From: Kaistia soli DSM 19436
GTDB taxonomy: Bacteria > Pseudomonadota > Alphaproteobacteria > Rhizobiales > Kaistiaceae
Length of the DNA stretch: 64,000 nt
Reading direction: 5' to 3'
Assembly: GCF_900129325.1 (NCBI RefSeq)
Contig: NZ_FQUP01000003.1
Span: 620,001 to 684,000, forward strand
In this document: piece after piece, positions 45,055 through 53,531 of the stretch
How the letters are laid out: every line of letters begins with the position of its first letter
How positions within the stretch are numbered: position 1 is the first letter of the stretch
Notes under the pieces: model-generated
The model's input: only the letters and a program-made list of their open reading frames with translations
What the model was told of the DNA's origin: nothing
Database searches by the model: none
Made by a program: the position numbers and the translations under genes

Positions 45055-45275
45055 GCGAGATTTCCGGGAGCAACAGGAAGGCTGGCGTCCATCATAGGAT
45101 GGAAGCCGCGTTCTGAAAGGGCTGCGGGACGTGACATGATGAACAGAGCCTGCACCACGCCTTGAGGAGTTGTGGGCGCTGTTCTTGCTCTCGCCATGAA
45201 CTTGTTTACAAAATGCCGGCCGGACGTGCATCGGCGGCGTTGCCGGCGCCAAGAAACCGTTCCCTGGAGGACATA

Positions 45276-46430
45276 ATGAGAGTCTCGAATTCAGGCCGAG
45301 CCGCCGCACGCGGCCTGGTGCTCGTCTCAGCCCTTCTGATGGCGACCACGGCTTTCGCCGCTTCGGATGCCAAGAAGGTTGCCGACGACATCGTCGCAGC
45401 CGCGCAGGCCAAGGGCGGCGCCAAGGCGAGCTACGGCTCGGCTACCGCAAGCGGCGAGATCATCACCATCACGGATTTCAAGGTCACTTCGCCGAAGGAT
45501 GGCGAGGTCACCATTCCTTCGCTCGTCGTTACCTCGCCCACCGACCGTCAGCCCGGCGGCTTCTCGGCGACGTCGATCGCTTTTGACGGCGGCCAGTTCA
45601 TCAAGGGCGACAACACCGCAAAATGGACGACGGGCATCGTCAACGACGCGATCGTGCCGGCACCGTCCGAGATCGATTCGAAAGCCAAGATCACGCCCTT
45701 CACGCATTTCGGCATCGGCGCGATCTCGGCGACGAACAAGAAAGACCAGCCCGAGCCGGTCACGATCGACAATGTCTCGATGGACCTCGCCAATGTCGTC
45801 GACGGCACGGCGAACGACGTCAAGCTGCAGATCAGCGGCATCGCGATTCCGCAGGCCGTGATCGCTACCGAAGCGCAGGCCAAGGCGACACTCGACCAGC
45901 TCGGCTATACGAGCCTCCTGCTCAACGTGAATATCGAGGGCGGCTACGATCAGGCCAAGGAAACGGCGACGATCCGCGAGATCGAGATCGACGGCAAGGA
46001 CATGGGCAAGCTGACGATCACCGGCAGCTTCGGCGGGCTGACGCGCGACAAGCTGCAAAGCTCGGACGCCGTCAAGAACGTCGCATCGACCGCGACGCTC
46101 GAGAATGCCTCGGTCCGCTTCGAAAATGCCGGCATCGCCGAGAAGATTCTCGATATGCAGGCGAAGTCGATGGGCACTACTCGCGACAGCCTCGCGCTGA
46201 TGCTCCCCGCCGCGCTGCCGCTCGCCTTCGGCCAGCTCAACATCACGGACGAAGCGTTCCAGAAGCAGACCGTCGATGCGGTGACGGCCTTCCTGAAGGA
46301 TCCGAAGTCGTTCACGGTCAAGCTGAACCCGCCGACACCTGTGCCGCTCGAGTCGCTCGGCCATCAGGCGATGTCGTCGCCGTCGTCGATCCCGGGCCTT
46401 CTGGCGATCGACGTCCAGGCCAACAACTGA
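45276..46430 (+). CDS. Exported protein of unknown function, paralog A
   Basis: Protein of 384 residues with a signal peptide (cut after AFA near 28). The rest is beta-rich without cysteines or membrane segments. The last 176 residues, from LGYTSLLL at 209, align end to end with the last 175 residues of the next gene, sharing F-DP-S/TPGT, TPVPL and LL-IDV near the end. The N-terminal part (residues 57-108) also resembles that gene's residues 55-110. A strong GGAGG precedes the ATG. I do not recognise a named function; likely periplasmic or outer-membrane associated. Confidence 0.75.
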   Translation: MRVSNSGRAAARGLVLVSALLMATTAFAASDAKKVADDIVAAAQAKGGAKASYGSATASGEIITITDFKVTSPKDGEVTIPSLVVTSPTDRQPGGFSATSIAFDGGQFIKGDNTAKWTTGIVNDAIVPAPSEIDSKAKITPFTHFGIGAISATNKKDQPEPVTIDNVSMDLANVVDGTANDVKLQISGIAIPQAVIATEAQAKATLDQLGYTSLLLNVNIEGGYDQAKETATIREIEIDGKDMGKLTITGSFGGLTRDKLQSSDAVKNVASTATLENASVRFENAGIAEKILDMQAKSMGTTRDSLALMLPAALPLAFGQLNITDEAFQKQTVDAVTAFLKDPKSFTVKLNPPTPVPLESLGHQAMSSPSSIPGLLAIDVQANN

Positions 46431-46439
46431 CCGCATCGC

Positions 46440-46459
46440 GCCCCGGCCTCGGCCGGGGC
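46440..46459. terminator. GC-rich hairpin between the two paralogs
   Basis: GCCCCGGCC and GGCCGGGGC pair perfectly around a 2-base centre, 10 bases after the stop of paralog A. No T-run follows, so it more likely tunes expression or mRNA stability than fully ends transcription. Confidence 0.45.
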
Positions 46460-46501
46460 GTCCTGCCTCCCCTGCACAACTGAGCGAAAGAGCGCCGACC
46501 C

Positions 46502-48469
46502 ATGCCCGGCACGACCCTCCGCAAACGCATTGTAGCCGTCTGCTTCGGCACGGCGCTGCTTGTTTCCGTCTCGCCGGCCTCGGCGGCGGAGCCGGTGGAG
46601 ACGGCGATCCGAAGCTGGATCTCGGCGCTCGACGCCTCGCCGAACTGGGTCGCCGGCTTCGATACGCTGACCTATGACGACGCATCGCGCACAGCGACGC
46701 TGAAGAATCTCTCGATCCGCAGCGAGACGCTGTCGACCAAGATCGAGGTGTCGTTCGGCACCATCGCCATTACGGGTTACGGCGATACCTCCGATGGCGG
46801 CTTCACGGTCGTCGCGCTCAAGGCCGACGACAGCCGCGTGGTCGTCGGGACTGTCAGTGACACCAAGCTGAAAACCATCACCGCGGACAGCGTGACGGTG
46901 CCGAGCTTTGCGAGCTACGCCTTCGACCCGCAGAAGATGTTCACCTCGATCGTCAAGGCCTACGCCATCGTGGCGCAGACATCGATCAGTTCGTTGAAGA
47001 TCGACGGCGTCGATTCCAGTCAGATGTTCGAGGGCCAGACCTCGCATGCGACCTATGGCGGGTTCGAGCTGGCCAACATGTCGAAAGGCGTCATCGAGCG
47101 GATGACGATGGGCCCGTTCAAACAGGAATCGCCCTCGCCGGACGGCCTGCTGACCATGCGCGCCGACAAGCTCGAAGCGCTGAAGGTCGATCTCAACGCG
47201 GTCGTCGACGTGTTCGACGCCGAGCGCTATGTCAGCGGCGTCGGTGACCGGACCTGGCGGACCGCCGTCGCGCTCGAGACCTATACGAATTTCTCGATGG
47301 AGATACCCGGCGGGCAGTTCCGCGTGGGATCGATCGAGATGGAGAAGCTCAATCTCCGGCAGCCGCCGCAGAGCTTCTCATCGTTCTTCGACGAACTGCT
47401 GGCCAACCCCAACATGGATGAGACGGCGCTCGGCAAGCTGACGGCGGATTATCTGCCCCAGATCTTCTATGCCTTCGGGATTGGCGCCTTCCGCTTCACC
47501 GATCTCGACGTGATGGCGCCGGATGTGCAGCGCTTTCATCTCGGTGATTTCCACCTGACGGACTTCTCGAGCGACGGTCTCGGCGAGTTCGGCATCGGCG
47601 ATCTCGACGTCGCCGCCGACAAGACCTCGATCGGTGCCGAGCGGCTCGCCTTCGGCGGCATGACGTTCCCGTCGATCGACCGCATTTCCGCAGCGATCCG
47701 TGCCGGCCAGTCCGGGATCGAAGCCGATCCGCTATCGCTCGCCCCGACCCTCGGCTTCGGCGAGGCGATCAATGTCAGCGTGGTGCAGGATGGCAAGACG
47801 ATCGGCGCGCTCGATCGCGGCCGGCTCGATCTTTCGAGCTATGTCGGCCCGGTGCCGACAGCGGTCGGGCTCGACATGCGCGGCATCAATCTCGACCTAT
47901 CGCAGGTGACCGACCCGAAGGCCCGTGAGATGATCGCAGGCCTCGGCTATGATCGGCTGCTGGCTGATTACGGCTTCAAGCTCAACTGGCGCGAGGCCGA
48001 CGAGAGCCTGTCGCTCAGCGATTTCCGCCTGACGATCAAGGATGTCGGCTCGTTGGTTGCCGATGTCATGCTGACCGGCCTCAAGCGCTCGACCATCGAG
48101 GATCCGCGGACGCTCGAAAGCGCACTGCCGAGCCTCCTGTTCTCACGTGGCAAGGTCGTCGTGAAGGACAGTTCGGTGGTCGACCGCGTGGTCGCCATGG
48201 AAGCCAAGAAGAAGAACCAGACGCCGGAGAAATTCCGCGAGGATCTCGCGGGCGCCATGCCGTTCACGCTGATGCTGGTGCTGAAGAACCCCGGCTTCCA
48301 GGCGAAGCTTGCACCGGCACTGCAGGCCTTTATCCGCACGCCGGGCACTATGACGCTGACGGCCGCGCCGGCAACCCCGGTGCCGCTGCTCGCCATCATC
48401 GCCGCCGCACAGGAAGATCCGCGCAAGCTGCCGGATCTCCTGTCGGTGGACGTCAAGACGGGCGAATAA
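46502..48469 (+). CDS. Exported protein of unknown function, paralog B
   Basis: Protein of 655 residues with a signal peptide (cut after PASA near 28). It is related to paralog A at both ends, with about 270 extra residues between. The shared C-terminal domain begins LGYDRLLADY at 481 and ends LLSVDVKTGE. The middle is again beta-rich with repeated DLDV and FHLGDFHLTDF patterns that hint at a beta-helix or AsmA-like surface, but this is impression only. It has no cysteines apart from the signal region. Located 71 bases after paralog A, probably cotranscribed. Confidence 0.75.
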   Translation: MPGTTLRKRIVAVCFGTALLVSVSPASAAEPVETAIRSWISALDASPNWVAGFDTLTYDDASRTATLKNLSIRSETLSTKIEVSFGTIAITGYGDTSDGGFTVVALKADDSRVVVGTVSDTKLKTITADSVTVPSFASYAFDPQKMFTSIVKAYAIVAQTSISSLKIDGVDSSQMFEGQTSHATYGGFELANMSKGVIERMTMGPFKQESPSPDGLLTMRADKLEALKVDLNAVVDVFDAERYVSGVGDRTWRTAVALETYTNFSMEIPGGQFRVGSIEMEKLNLRQPPQSFSSFFDELLANPNMDETALGKLTADYLPQIFYAFGIGAFRFTDLDVMAPDVQRFHLGDFHLTDFSSDGLGEFGIGDLDVAADKTSIGAERLAFGGMTFPSIDRISAAIRAGQSGIEADPLSLAPTLGFGEAINVSVVQDGKTIGALDRGRLDLSSYVGPVPTAVGLDMRGINLDLSQVTDPKAREMIAGLGYDRLLADYGFKLNWREADESLSLSDFRLTIKDVGSLVADVMLTGLKRSTIEDPRTLESALPSLLFSRGKVVVKDSSVVDRVVAMEAKKKNQTPEKFREDLAGAMPFTLMLVLKNPGFQAKLAPALQAFIRTPGTMTLTAAPATPVPLLAIIAAAQEDPRKLPDLLSVDVKTGE

Positions 48470-48496
48470 GCCGCCCGTCCCTCTTCGCAACGGGCG

Positions 48497-49132
48497 TCAG
48501 GCCGCGACGCGGCCTGCTATGGCGCGGGCTGCCGCTTCGGCGCGGGTACCGGCTTCGGTCACGCCCTGCGCGGCGCGATCCGGGCCCAGCGCCTGACCTT
48601 CGACGTGGATGATCTCGACATCGGTCATGCCGAGGAAGCCGAGCATGAAGCGGATCCAGGGCTGCTGGTAGTCATGGATCTTCATCGGGCCGTCGGAATA
48701 GATGCCGCCCTTCGCCTCGACGACCACTACCCGCTTGCCCTTGACCAGGCCCTCGGGACCGTTCTCGCCGTAGCGGAACGTGCGGCCACCGCGGGCGATG
48801 AAATCGAACCAGCTCTTCAGCGTCGACGTCACGGTGAAATTGATCATCGCCGAAGCGATGACGATCACATCGGCTGCAAGCACTTCATCGACGAGCTGAT
48901 CGGAGAGTGCGAGAAGGCGCGCCTGCTCGGGTGTGTGAGTCTCGGCCGGACCGAAGACGGCGCCGAGAAAATTCCCGTCAAGATGCGGCAGCGGATCGGC
49001 GGCGAGGTCCCGCTTCGTGACGGTCGCGGTCGGGTCTTCGGCCTGGATGCCGGCGATCAGCAGCTCAGCGACCTTCGAAGATTGCGAAGCGGCGCCGCGC
49101 GGGCTGGAAGAAACGAAAAGAATGTTGGTCAT
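48497..49132 (-). CDS. azoR: FMN-dependent NADH-azoreductase
   Basis: Flavodoxin-like enzyme of 211 residues that reduces azo compounds and quinones with NADH. It shows the FMN phosphate loop SSSPRGAASQSSKVAE, MINFTVTSTLKSWFDFI, GRTFRYGENGPEGLVKGK and a GGIYSDG segment. The ATG at 49132 follows AGGGAA; a 25-residue extension upstream was rejected. It is divergent from a TetR gene, which probably represses it through the operator between them. Confidence 0.93.
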   Translation of the reverse strand: MTNILFVSSSPRGAASQSSKVAELLIAGIQAEDPTATVTKRDLAADPLPHLDGNFLGAVFGPAETHTPEQARLLALSDQLVDEVLAADVIVIASAMINFTVTSTLKSWFDFIARGGRTFRYGENGPEGLVKGKRVVVVEAKGGIYSDGPMKIHDYQQPWIRFMLGFLGMTDVEIIHVEGQALGPDRAAQGVTEAGTRAEAAARAIAGRVAA

Positions 49133-49187
49133 GGCGGTTCCCTTCACTATCTTGGGTGCGGATGACCTCATCCGGCCAAGATTGATA

Positions 49188-49227
49188 CTGTTCGGTAACA
49201 TGATCAAATGTTACCGTTGAGTAACAG
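49188..49227. promoter_or_regulatory. Operator-like nested inverted repeat between azoR and tetR
   Basis: CGGTAACA (49193-49200) and TGTTACCG (49209-49216) are perfect inverted repeats around an 8-base spacer. Outer halves CTGTT (49188-49192) and AACAG (49223-49227) extend the symmetry. The element covers the only promoter space of the divergent azoR and TetR genes, with a TTGATA hexamer just upstream on the plus strand, so it is the likely binding site of the TetR protein. Confidence 0.7.
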
Positions 49228-49239
49228 GAATTCAACCCC

Positions 49240-49869
49240 GTGACCGCGCCACATTCTGAACAGTCTGTTCACCGATCCGCCGCCGGCGCGCTGCCGCCGC
49301 GGCAGCGCATCCTCGTGGCCGCGCGCGAACTCTTCTATCGGCATGGCGTGCAGGGCGTCGGCGTCGAGGCAATCGCGGAGGCCGCCGGGACCAACAAGAT
49401 GACGCTCTACCGGCACTTCGAATCGAAGGACCTGCTGGTGGCGGAATATCTGCGCGGTCTCGCCTGCGATACGGTGCGTGTTTGGGACGATCTTGCGGCG
49501 CTCCATCCCGACGATGCGCTCGCGCAGATCCGCTCCTGGATCGATCTTGTCGGCGGTCACGGCGATTGCCATGACGCGAGCGGCTGCGCTCTCGTGAACG
49601 CTGCCATTCAGATCAGCGATCCCGAGCATCCCGGACGCAAAGTCGTTGAAGGGGCGGTACGGACACATCGCGAAAGGCTGACTGCGCTCTGTTGCGCGTC
49701 AGGCCTCAGCAAGCCCGAGCAACTCGCCGACCAGCTGTTCCTGCTGGTCGAGGGAGCGCGGGCTTCCTATCGCAGCGTCGGACCAAACGGACCCGGTGCG
49801 GGCCTCTGCACGCTGGCAGCCGCGCTGATCGATTCGCACCGCGTCACCGATCGCGCCGAGGCCGGCTGA
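49240..49869 (+). CDS. TetR-family transcriptional regulator (GTG start)
   Basis: Repressor of 209 residues. The helix-turn-helix lies at about 22-66: ILVAARELFYRHGVQGVGVEAIAEAAGTNKMTLYRHFESKD, a textbook TetR DNA-binding domain; it is shown here only in part-quotes of the same run. The ligand domain has cysteines near 109, 115, 150 and 151, which could sense quinones or electrophiles, fitting control of azoR. The GTG at 49240 is the first start in frame. Confidence 0.92.
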   Translation: MTAPHSEQSVHRSAAGALPPRQRILVAARELFYRHGVQGVGVEAIAEAAGTNKMTLYRHFESKDLLVAEYLRGLACDTVRVWDDLAALHPDDALAQIRSWIDLVGGHGDCHDASGCALVNAAIQISDPEHPGRKVVEGAVRTHRERLTALCCASGLSKPEQLADQLFLLVEGARASYRSVGPNGPGAGLCTLAAALIDSHRVTDRAEAG

Positions 49870-49872
49870 CCT

Positions 49873-51531
49873 TCAGCGCCGTTCCGTCTCGACCAGACGG
49901 CCATCCTCGAACCGCACGACGCGATCGACGGCTGCGCGCGGCAGCGCTGCATGAGTCGCGACGACGAGCGTTCGCCCCTCGGTCGCCGTCAGCAGATCCC
50001 CGAGAAATTCAGCCTCCGTCGCGCCATCGAGCCCAGCTGTCGGCTCGTCGAGGAGAATCAGCCTTGCCGGCGAAAGCAGCGTCCGCGCCAGGCAGAGGCG
50101 CCGCGCCTGTCCGGCCGAGAGCGTGGCGCCGGACTCGCCAAGCCAGGTGTCGAGCCCCTGTGGCAGGCCACGGACGAATTCGGCGAGCCGTGCATTGCCA
50201 AGGGCTGTATAGAGCGTCGCGTCATCGGCGAAGGGCGAGCCGATCCTAAGGTTGTCGCGCACGGTGCCGATGAAAACCGGCGCGTCCTGTGTGAGCAGCG
50301 CGATGTGGTCGTGGAGGTCGGCGAGCGTGGCGTCGCGAATATCGATGCCGCCAAAGCGGATCGCGCCAGCGTTGACGTCGTCGAGCCGCGTGATCAGGCC
50401 GAGCAATGTCGACTTGCCTGAGCCGCTGGCGCCGAGAATGGCGATCCGCTCGCCCGGTTGCGCCGTGAACGAGACGTCCGTCAGCACCGGCCGGTCGATG
50501 CCATAGCCGTAGCTGACGTGATCGATGACGAGAGGCCCCTCGCCCGGCAGCCGCGCGGGCGCGAGAGGATCGCGGATCAACGGCCGGGTCGTAACGATTT
50601 CCGACACGCGGCGGGATGCCGCCAGCGCCGAGCCGATACGCCCGGCGCCACGGAGGATCGGCCCGGTGACCTCGAAAAGCCCGAGAATGGCGAGGAGGAC
50701 GCCCGTCAGTATTGGACCGCTGATCCTGTCGGACGCCAACGCCTCCAGCCCGAGCCAGAGCGTCGCCGCCATTGTGAGACCGGCGCCGAGCTGAGCGAGC
50801 GCCGGACCAAGCGCCACACGCCGCGCCTCCGCGAGCCGGGCGACGCGCAGTTGGGCGGCGGCGGCGTTGAAGCGTTCCATGCCGGCCTCCGTTGCGCCGA
50901 GCGCAACGAGGTCGCCATGGCCATCGATGCCATCGAGCGCGGCGACCCGCAGGTCGGAAGACGCCGAGACGGTGGCCGCTCCGATGCGCCGCCCGCCGAG
51001 GACGAGCGCCAGCGGAACCGCGAGCGCCGTCAGCGCGAAGCCGGCAACGCCGACCGGAACGGCTTCGGGCAAGGTCAGCCACAGCATCAGGGCAAGGCCA
51101 GCTGCCGCGGTACAGGCGGTCAAAAGCGGCAGGACCGCCTGCAGCATCACCATATCGAGTGCTTCGATGTCGGCTGTCAGCCGCGCCACGAAGTCGCCCG
51201 TGCGTCCGGCGACACCCTTCATCGGCACAAGCGGGATCAAACGGGCGAACAGCGTGCTGCGCAGTTCGGAAAGCATGGCAAGCGTGACGGCGTGGCCCGT
51301 CATGCGCTCGCCGTAGCGCGCGCCGATTCGCAGGAAGGAAAGGCCCCGCACGGCCGAGGATGGCGCGAAAAGCTCGAAGGCCACGGCGGTGCCGGCGAGG
51401 GCCGCGCCCGTCAGGAACCAGCCGGAGACGCCGAGCAGGCCCGCGCCGGCGGCCAGCGTCAGAACCGAGAGGGCGAGCGCCAGCAGAAACCCGGGGGCTC
51501 GGCGGAGGATGAGCGGCCACAGCAGCTTCAC
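49873..51531 (-). CDS. cydC: Cytochrome bd assembly ABC exporter, CydC
   Basis: Half-transporter of 552 residues with six membrane helices (about 1-300) and an ABC ATPase domain with GASGSGKST, LSAGQ and LILLDEPTAGLD. With CydD it exports glutathione or cysteine, or loads haem, needed for cytochrome bd assembly. It overlaps cydD by four bases. The cydAB genes lie 4.5 kb away on the opposite strand. Confidence 0.94.
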   Translation of the reverse strand: MKLLWPLILRRAPGFLLALALSVLTLAAGAGLLGVSGWFLTGAALAGTAVAFELFAPSSAVRGLSFLRIGARYGERMTGHAVTLAMLSELRSTLFARLIPLVPMKGVAGRTGDFVARLTADIEALDMVMLQAVLPLLTACTAAAGLALMLWLTLPEAVPVGVAGFALTALAVPLALVLGGRRIGAATVSASSDLRVAALDGIDGHGDLVALGATEAGMERFNAAAAQLRVARLAEARRVALGPALAQLGAGLTMAATLWLGLEALASDRISGPILTGVLLAILGLFEVTGPILRGAGRIGSALAASRRVSEIVTTRPLIRDPLAPARLPGEGPLVIDHVSYGYGIDRPVLTDVSFTAQPGERIAILGASGSGKSTLLGLITRLDDVNAGAIRFGGIDIRDATLADLHDHIALLTQDAPVFIGTVRDNLRIGSPFADDATLYTALGNARLAEFVRGLPQGLDTWLGESGATLSAGQARRLCLARTLLSPARLILLDEPTAGLDGATEAEFLGDLLTATEGRTLVVATHAALPRAAVDRVVRFEDGRLVETERR

Positions 51532-53303
51532 GGCAGATCTCCCCGCTCGCGCCGGGCGGACGCGACGCCCACGGGACGATGCGGCACTGGCAGAAGCCGG
51601 CCGCCGGCGATCCTGTAGATCCGGTCCATGCTCCGGGCGACGGCCTCGGAATGGGTGACGACCACGAGTGTGCGACCCTCCGCGAAAGCGAGGATCGCAT
51701 CGATGATGCGCGCCTCCGTCACGGCATCGAGATGAGCGGTGGGTTCATCCAGCAGGATGAGACCGGGATCACGCAGGAAGATGCGGGCAAGCGCCACACG
51801 ATGCGCCTCGCCGCCTGAAACGCCCCTGCCCCGCTCGCCCATCGCCGTCTCAAGCCCGTCGGGCGTCCGGTCGGCGAAGTCCCCCACGAGCGCCCGATCG
51901 GCGGCAAGGCTCACCTCGCTGTCGGTGGCGTCCCGTCGCGCCAGTCGGATATTGTCGGCAATCGTGCCGTGGAACAGCCTTGGCCGTTGGCCGAGCAGCG
52001 CGACCTCGCGGCGCAGCGAACCCTCGTCGATCTCGCCGAGCGGTACGCCGCCGATCGAGATGGAGCCTTCGAAACTGCGCAGCCGCGCCATCGCCTCGAT
52101 CAGGCTCGACTTGCCGATGCCGCTCGGGCCCAAGATCGCGATGCGGGCGCCGGCCAGGATATCGAGATCGACATCATCGAGAATGACGCCACGACCGGCG
52201 GCGTGAAGCGTCAGACGGCGGATCGTGACCGGAAGCGCCCCCGTCGGAAGCGATTTCGTGGGTGCCGCGCTCGCCGCAACGTCCTCAGGAGTATCGATCA
52301 GCGCCGCGAAATCCGCGACGGCCGCCTTGGCGGCTGCGCGATCATGATAATGGGCCGCGAGTGTCCGCAGCGGCATATAGACCTCGGGCGCCATCAAGAG
52401 GCAGAAGAGACCCGCCTGCAAGCCGAGCGTGGAGCCACGCAGGTCGATGAAGCCGACATAGGTCAGCCCGACATAGAGCGCGACGCCGGCGACGCCGATC
52501 GCCGCGAAGAATTCGAGAACCGCCGATGAAAGAAAGGCGATGCGCAGTACCTGGAGCGTCCGCTTCGCAACATCGTCACTCGCCGCCTTGACCCGCGCCA
52601 CCTCGTCCTCGGCACGCCCGAAGAGCTTCAGCACCAGAATGCCGCGGAGCCGATCGGCAAAAAGACCCGAAAGACGGGTCATCGCGGTCATGTGCCGGCG
52701 GCTCGCCGCTTCGGCGCCCCAGCCGACCAGCGCCATGAAGAGCGGGATCAGCGGCGCCGTGACCAGAAAGAGCGCTCCGACCACGATGTCGACCGGCATC
52801 AGGCCGATGGCGAAAGCGAGCGGCAGGACAGCCGCGGCGATCATCGCCGGCAGGAAGCGCGCGAAATAGCCATCGAGCGCCTCGACGCCATCGACGAGTT
52901 GGCTCGCCAGCACGCCTGAGGATCGCTCGCGCAGCCATTCCGGGCTCCTCGCCATGATCGACGCCTGCAGGCTCTCGCGGATGGCGCGTTTAACGTCCTC
53001 CGAGGCCCGGCTGCCGAGGCGCTCGCCGAGTAGAGCGAGGCCGGCGCGGGCGCAGATGATGGCCACGAGCTGCAACACCTGTCCGATCTTGTCGGCAGGC
53101 GGAACATTGCCGACCAGCGCCCGGTCGATGATGGTTGCGAGCGTGAAGGCCTGCGCCACGGTGAACAGCCCGGCGACCAGGGGTACGGCGATCGCGACAC
53201 GCAGCCAAAGCCCGCCCGCCCGCCGTTGCGCCTTCAGCCACGCCATCTCCGCCGCGCCGAGCCGCGTTGCCGCGCTTGCTGGATCGTGTTCGATCGTGCT
53301 CAT
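51528..53303 (-). CDS. cydD: Cytochrome bd assembly ABC exporter, CydD
   Basis: Half-transporter of 591 residues, partner of CydC. Six membrane helices lie in the first 320 residues; the ATPase domain has GPSGIGKSS, VSGGEAHRVALARIFL and LILLDEPTAHLD. I chose the ATG at 53303 (MSTIEHDP); a very long open frame upstream reads through the divergent DUF1576 gene and is not real coding. First gene of the cydDC unit. Confidence 0.94.
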   Translation of the reverse strand: MSTIEHDPASAATRLGAAEMAWLKAQRRAGGLWLRVAIAVPLVAGLFTVAQAFTLATIIDRALVGNVPPADKIGQVLQLVAIICARAGLALLGERLGSRASEDVKRAIRESLQASIMARSPEWLRERSSGVLASQLVDGVEALDGYFARFLPAMIAAAVLPLAFAIGLMPVDIVVGALFLVTAPLIPLFMALVGWGAEAASRRHMTAMTRLSGLFADRLRGILVLKLFGRAEDEVARVKAASDDVAKRTLQVLRIAFLSSAVLEFFAAIGVAGVALYVGLTYVGFIDLRGSTLGLQAGLFCLLMAPEVYMPLRTLAAHYHDRAAAKAAVADFAALIDTPEDVAASAAPTKSLPTGALPVTIRRLTLHAAGRGVILDDVDLDILAGARIAILGPSGIGKSSLIEAMARLRSFEGSISIGGVPLGEIDEGSLRREVALLGQRPRLFHGTIADNIRLARRDATDSEVSLAADRALVGDFADRTPDGLETAMGERGRGVSGGEAHRVALARIFLRDPGLILLDEPTAHLDAVTEARIIDAILAFAEGRTLVVVTHSEAVARSMDRIYRIAGGRLLPVPHRPVGVASARRERGDLP

Positions 53304-53531
53304 GGCGCACCGGTCTCCATCACCCGCGAGCATGAAGGACCACGCGGGGGTCAGCAACGCGGCCTGAGGTAGCAGCCGGGCGGGCATTGCACTTTGTTGT
53401 CTGCACGCGCGCCGCATCCATGACATCCAGGCGGACCCATGCACGGCCGGTTGCGTGACCCGCCGCCGACGTGGATCAATGCGGCGGCGCGCACGAGGCA
53501 TGGCGGGCAGGACGATACGGGAGACGGCGAG

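Noticed and set aside
45055-45275. Possible fluoride riboswitch between crcB and paralog A
   Set aside because: I looked for the conserved crcB-motif segments on both strands and did not find them.
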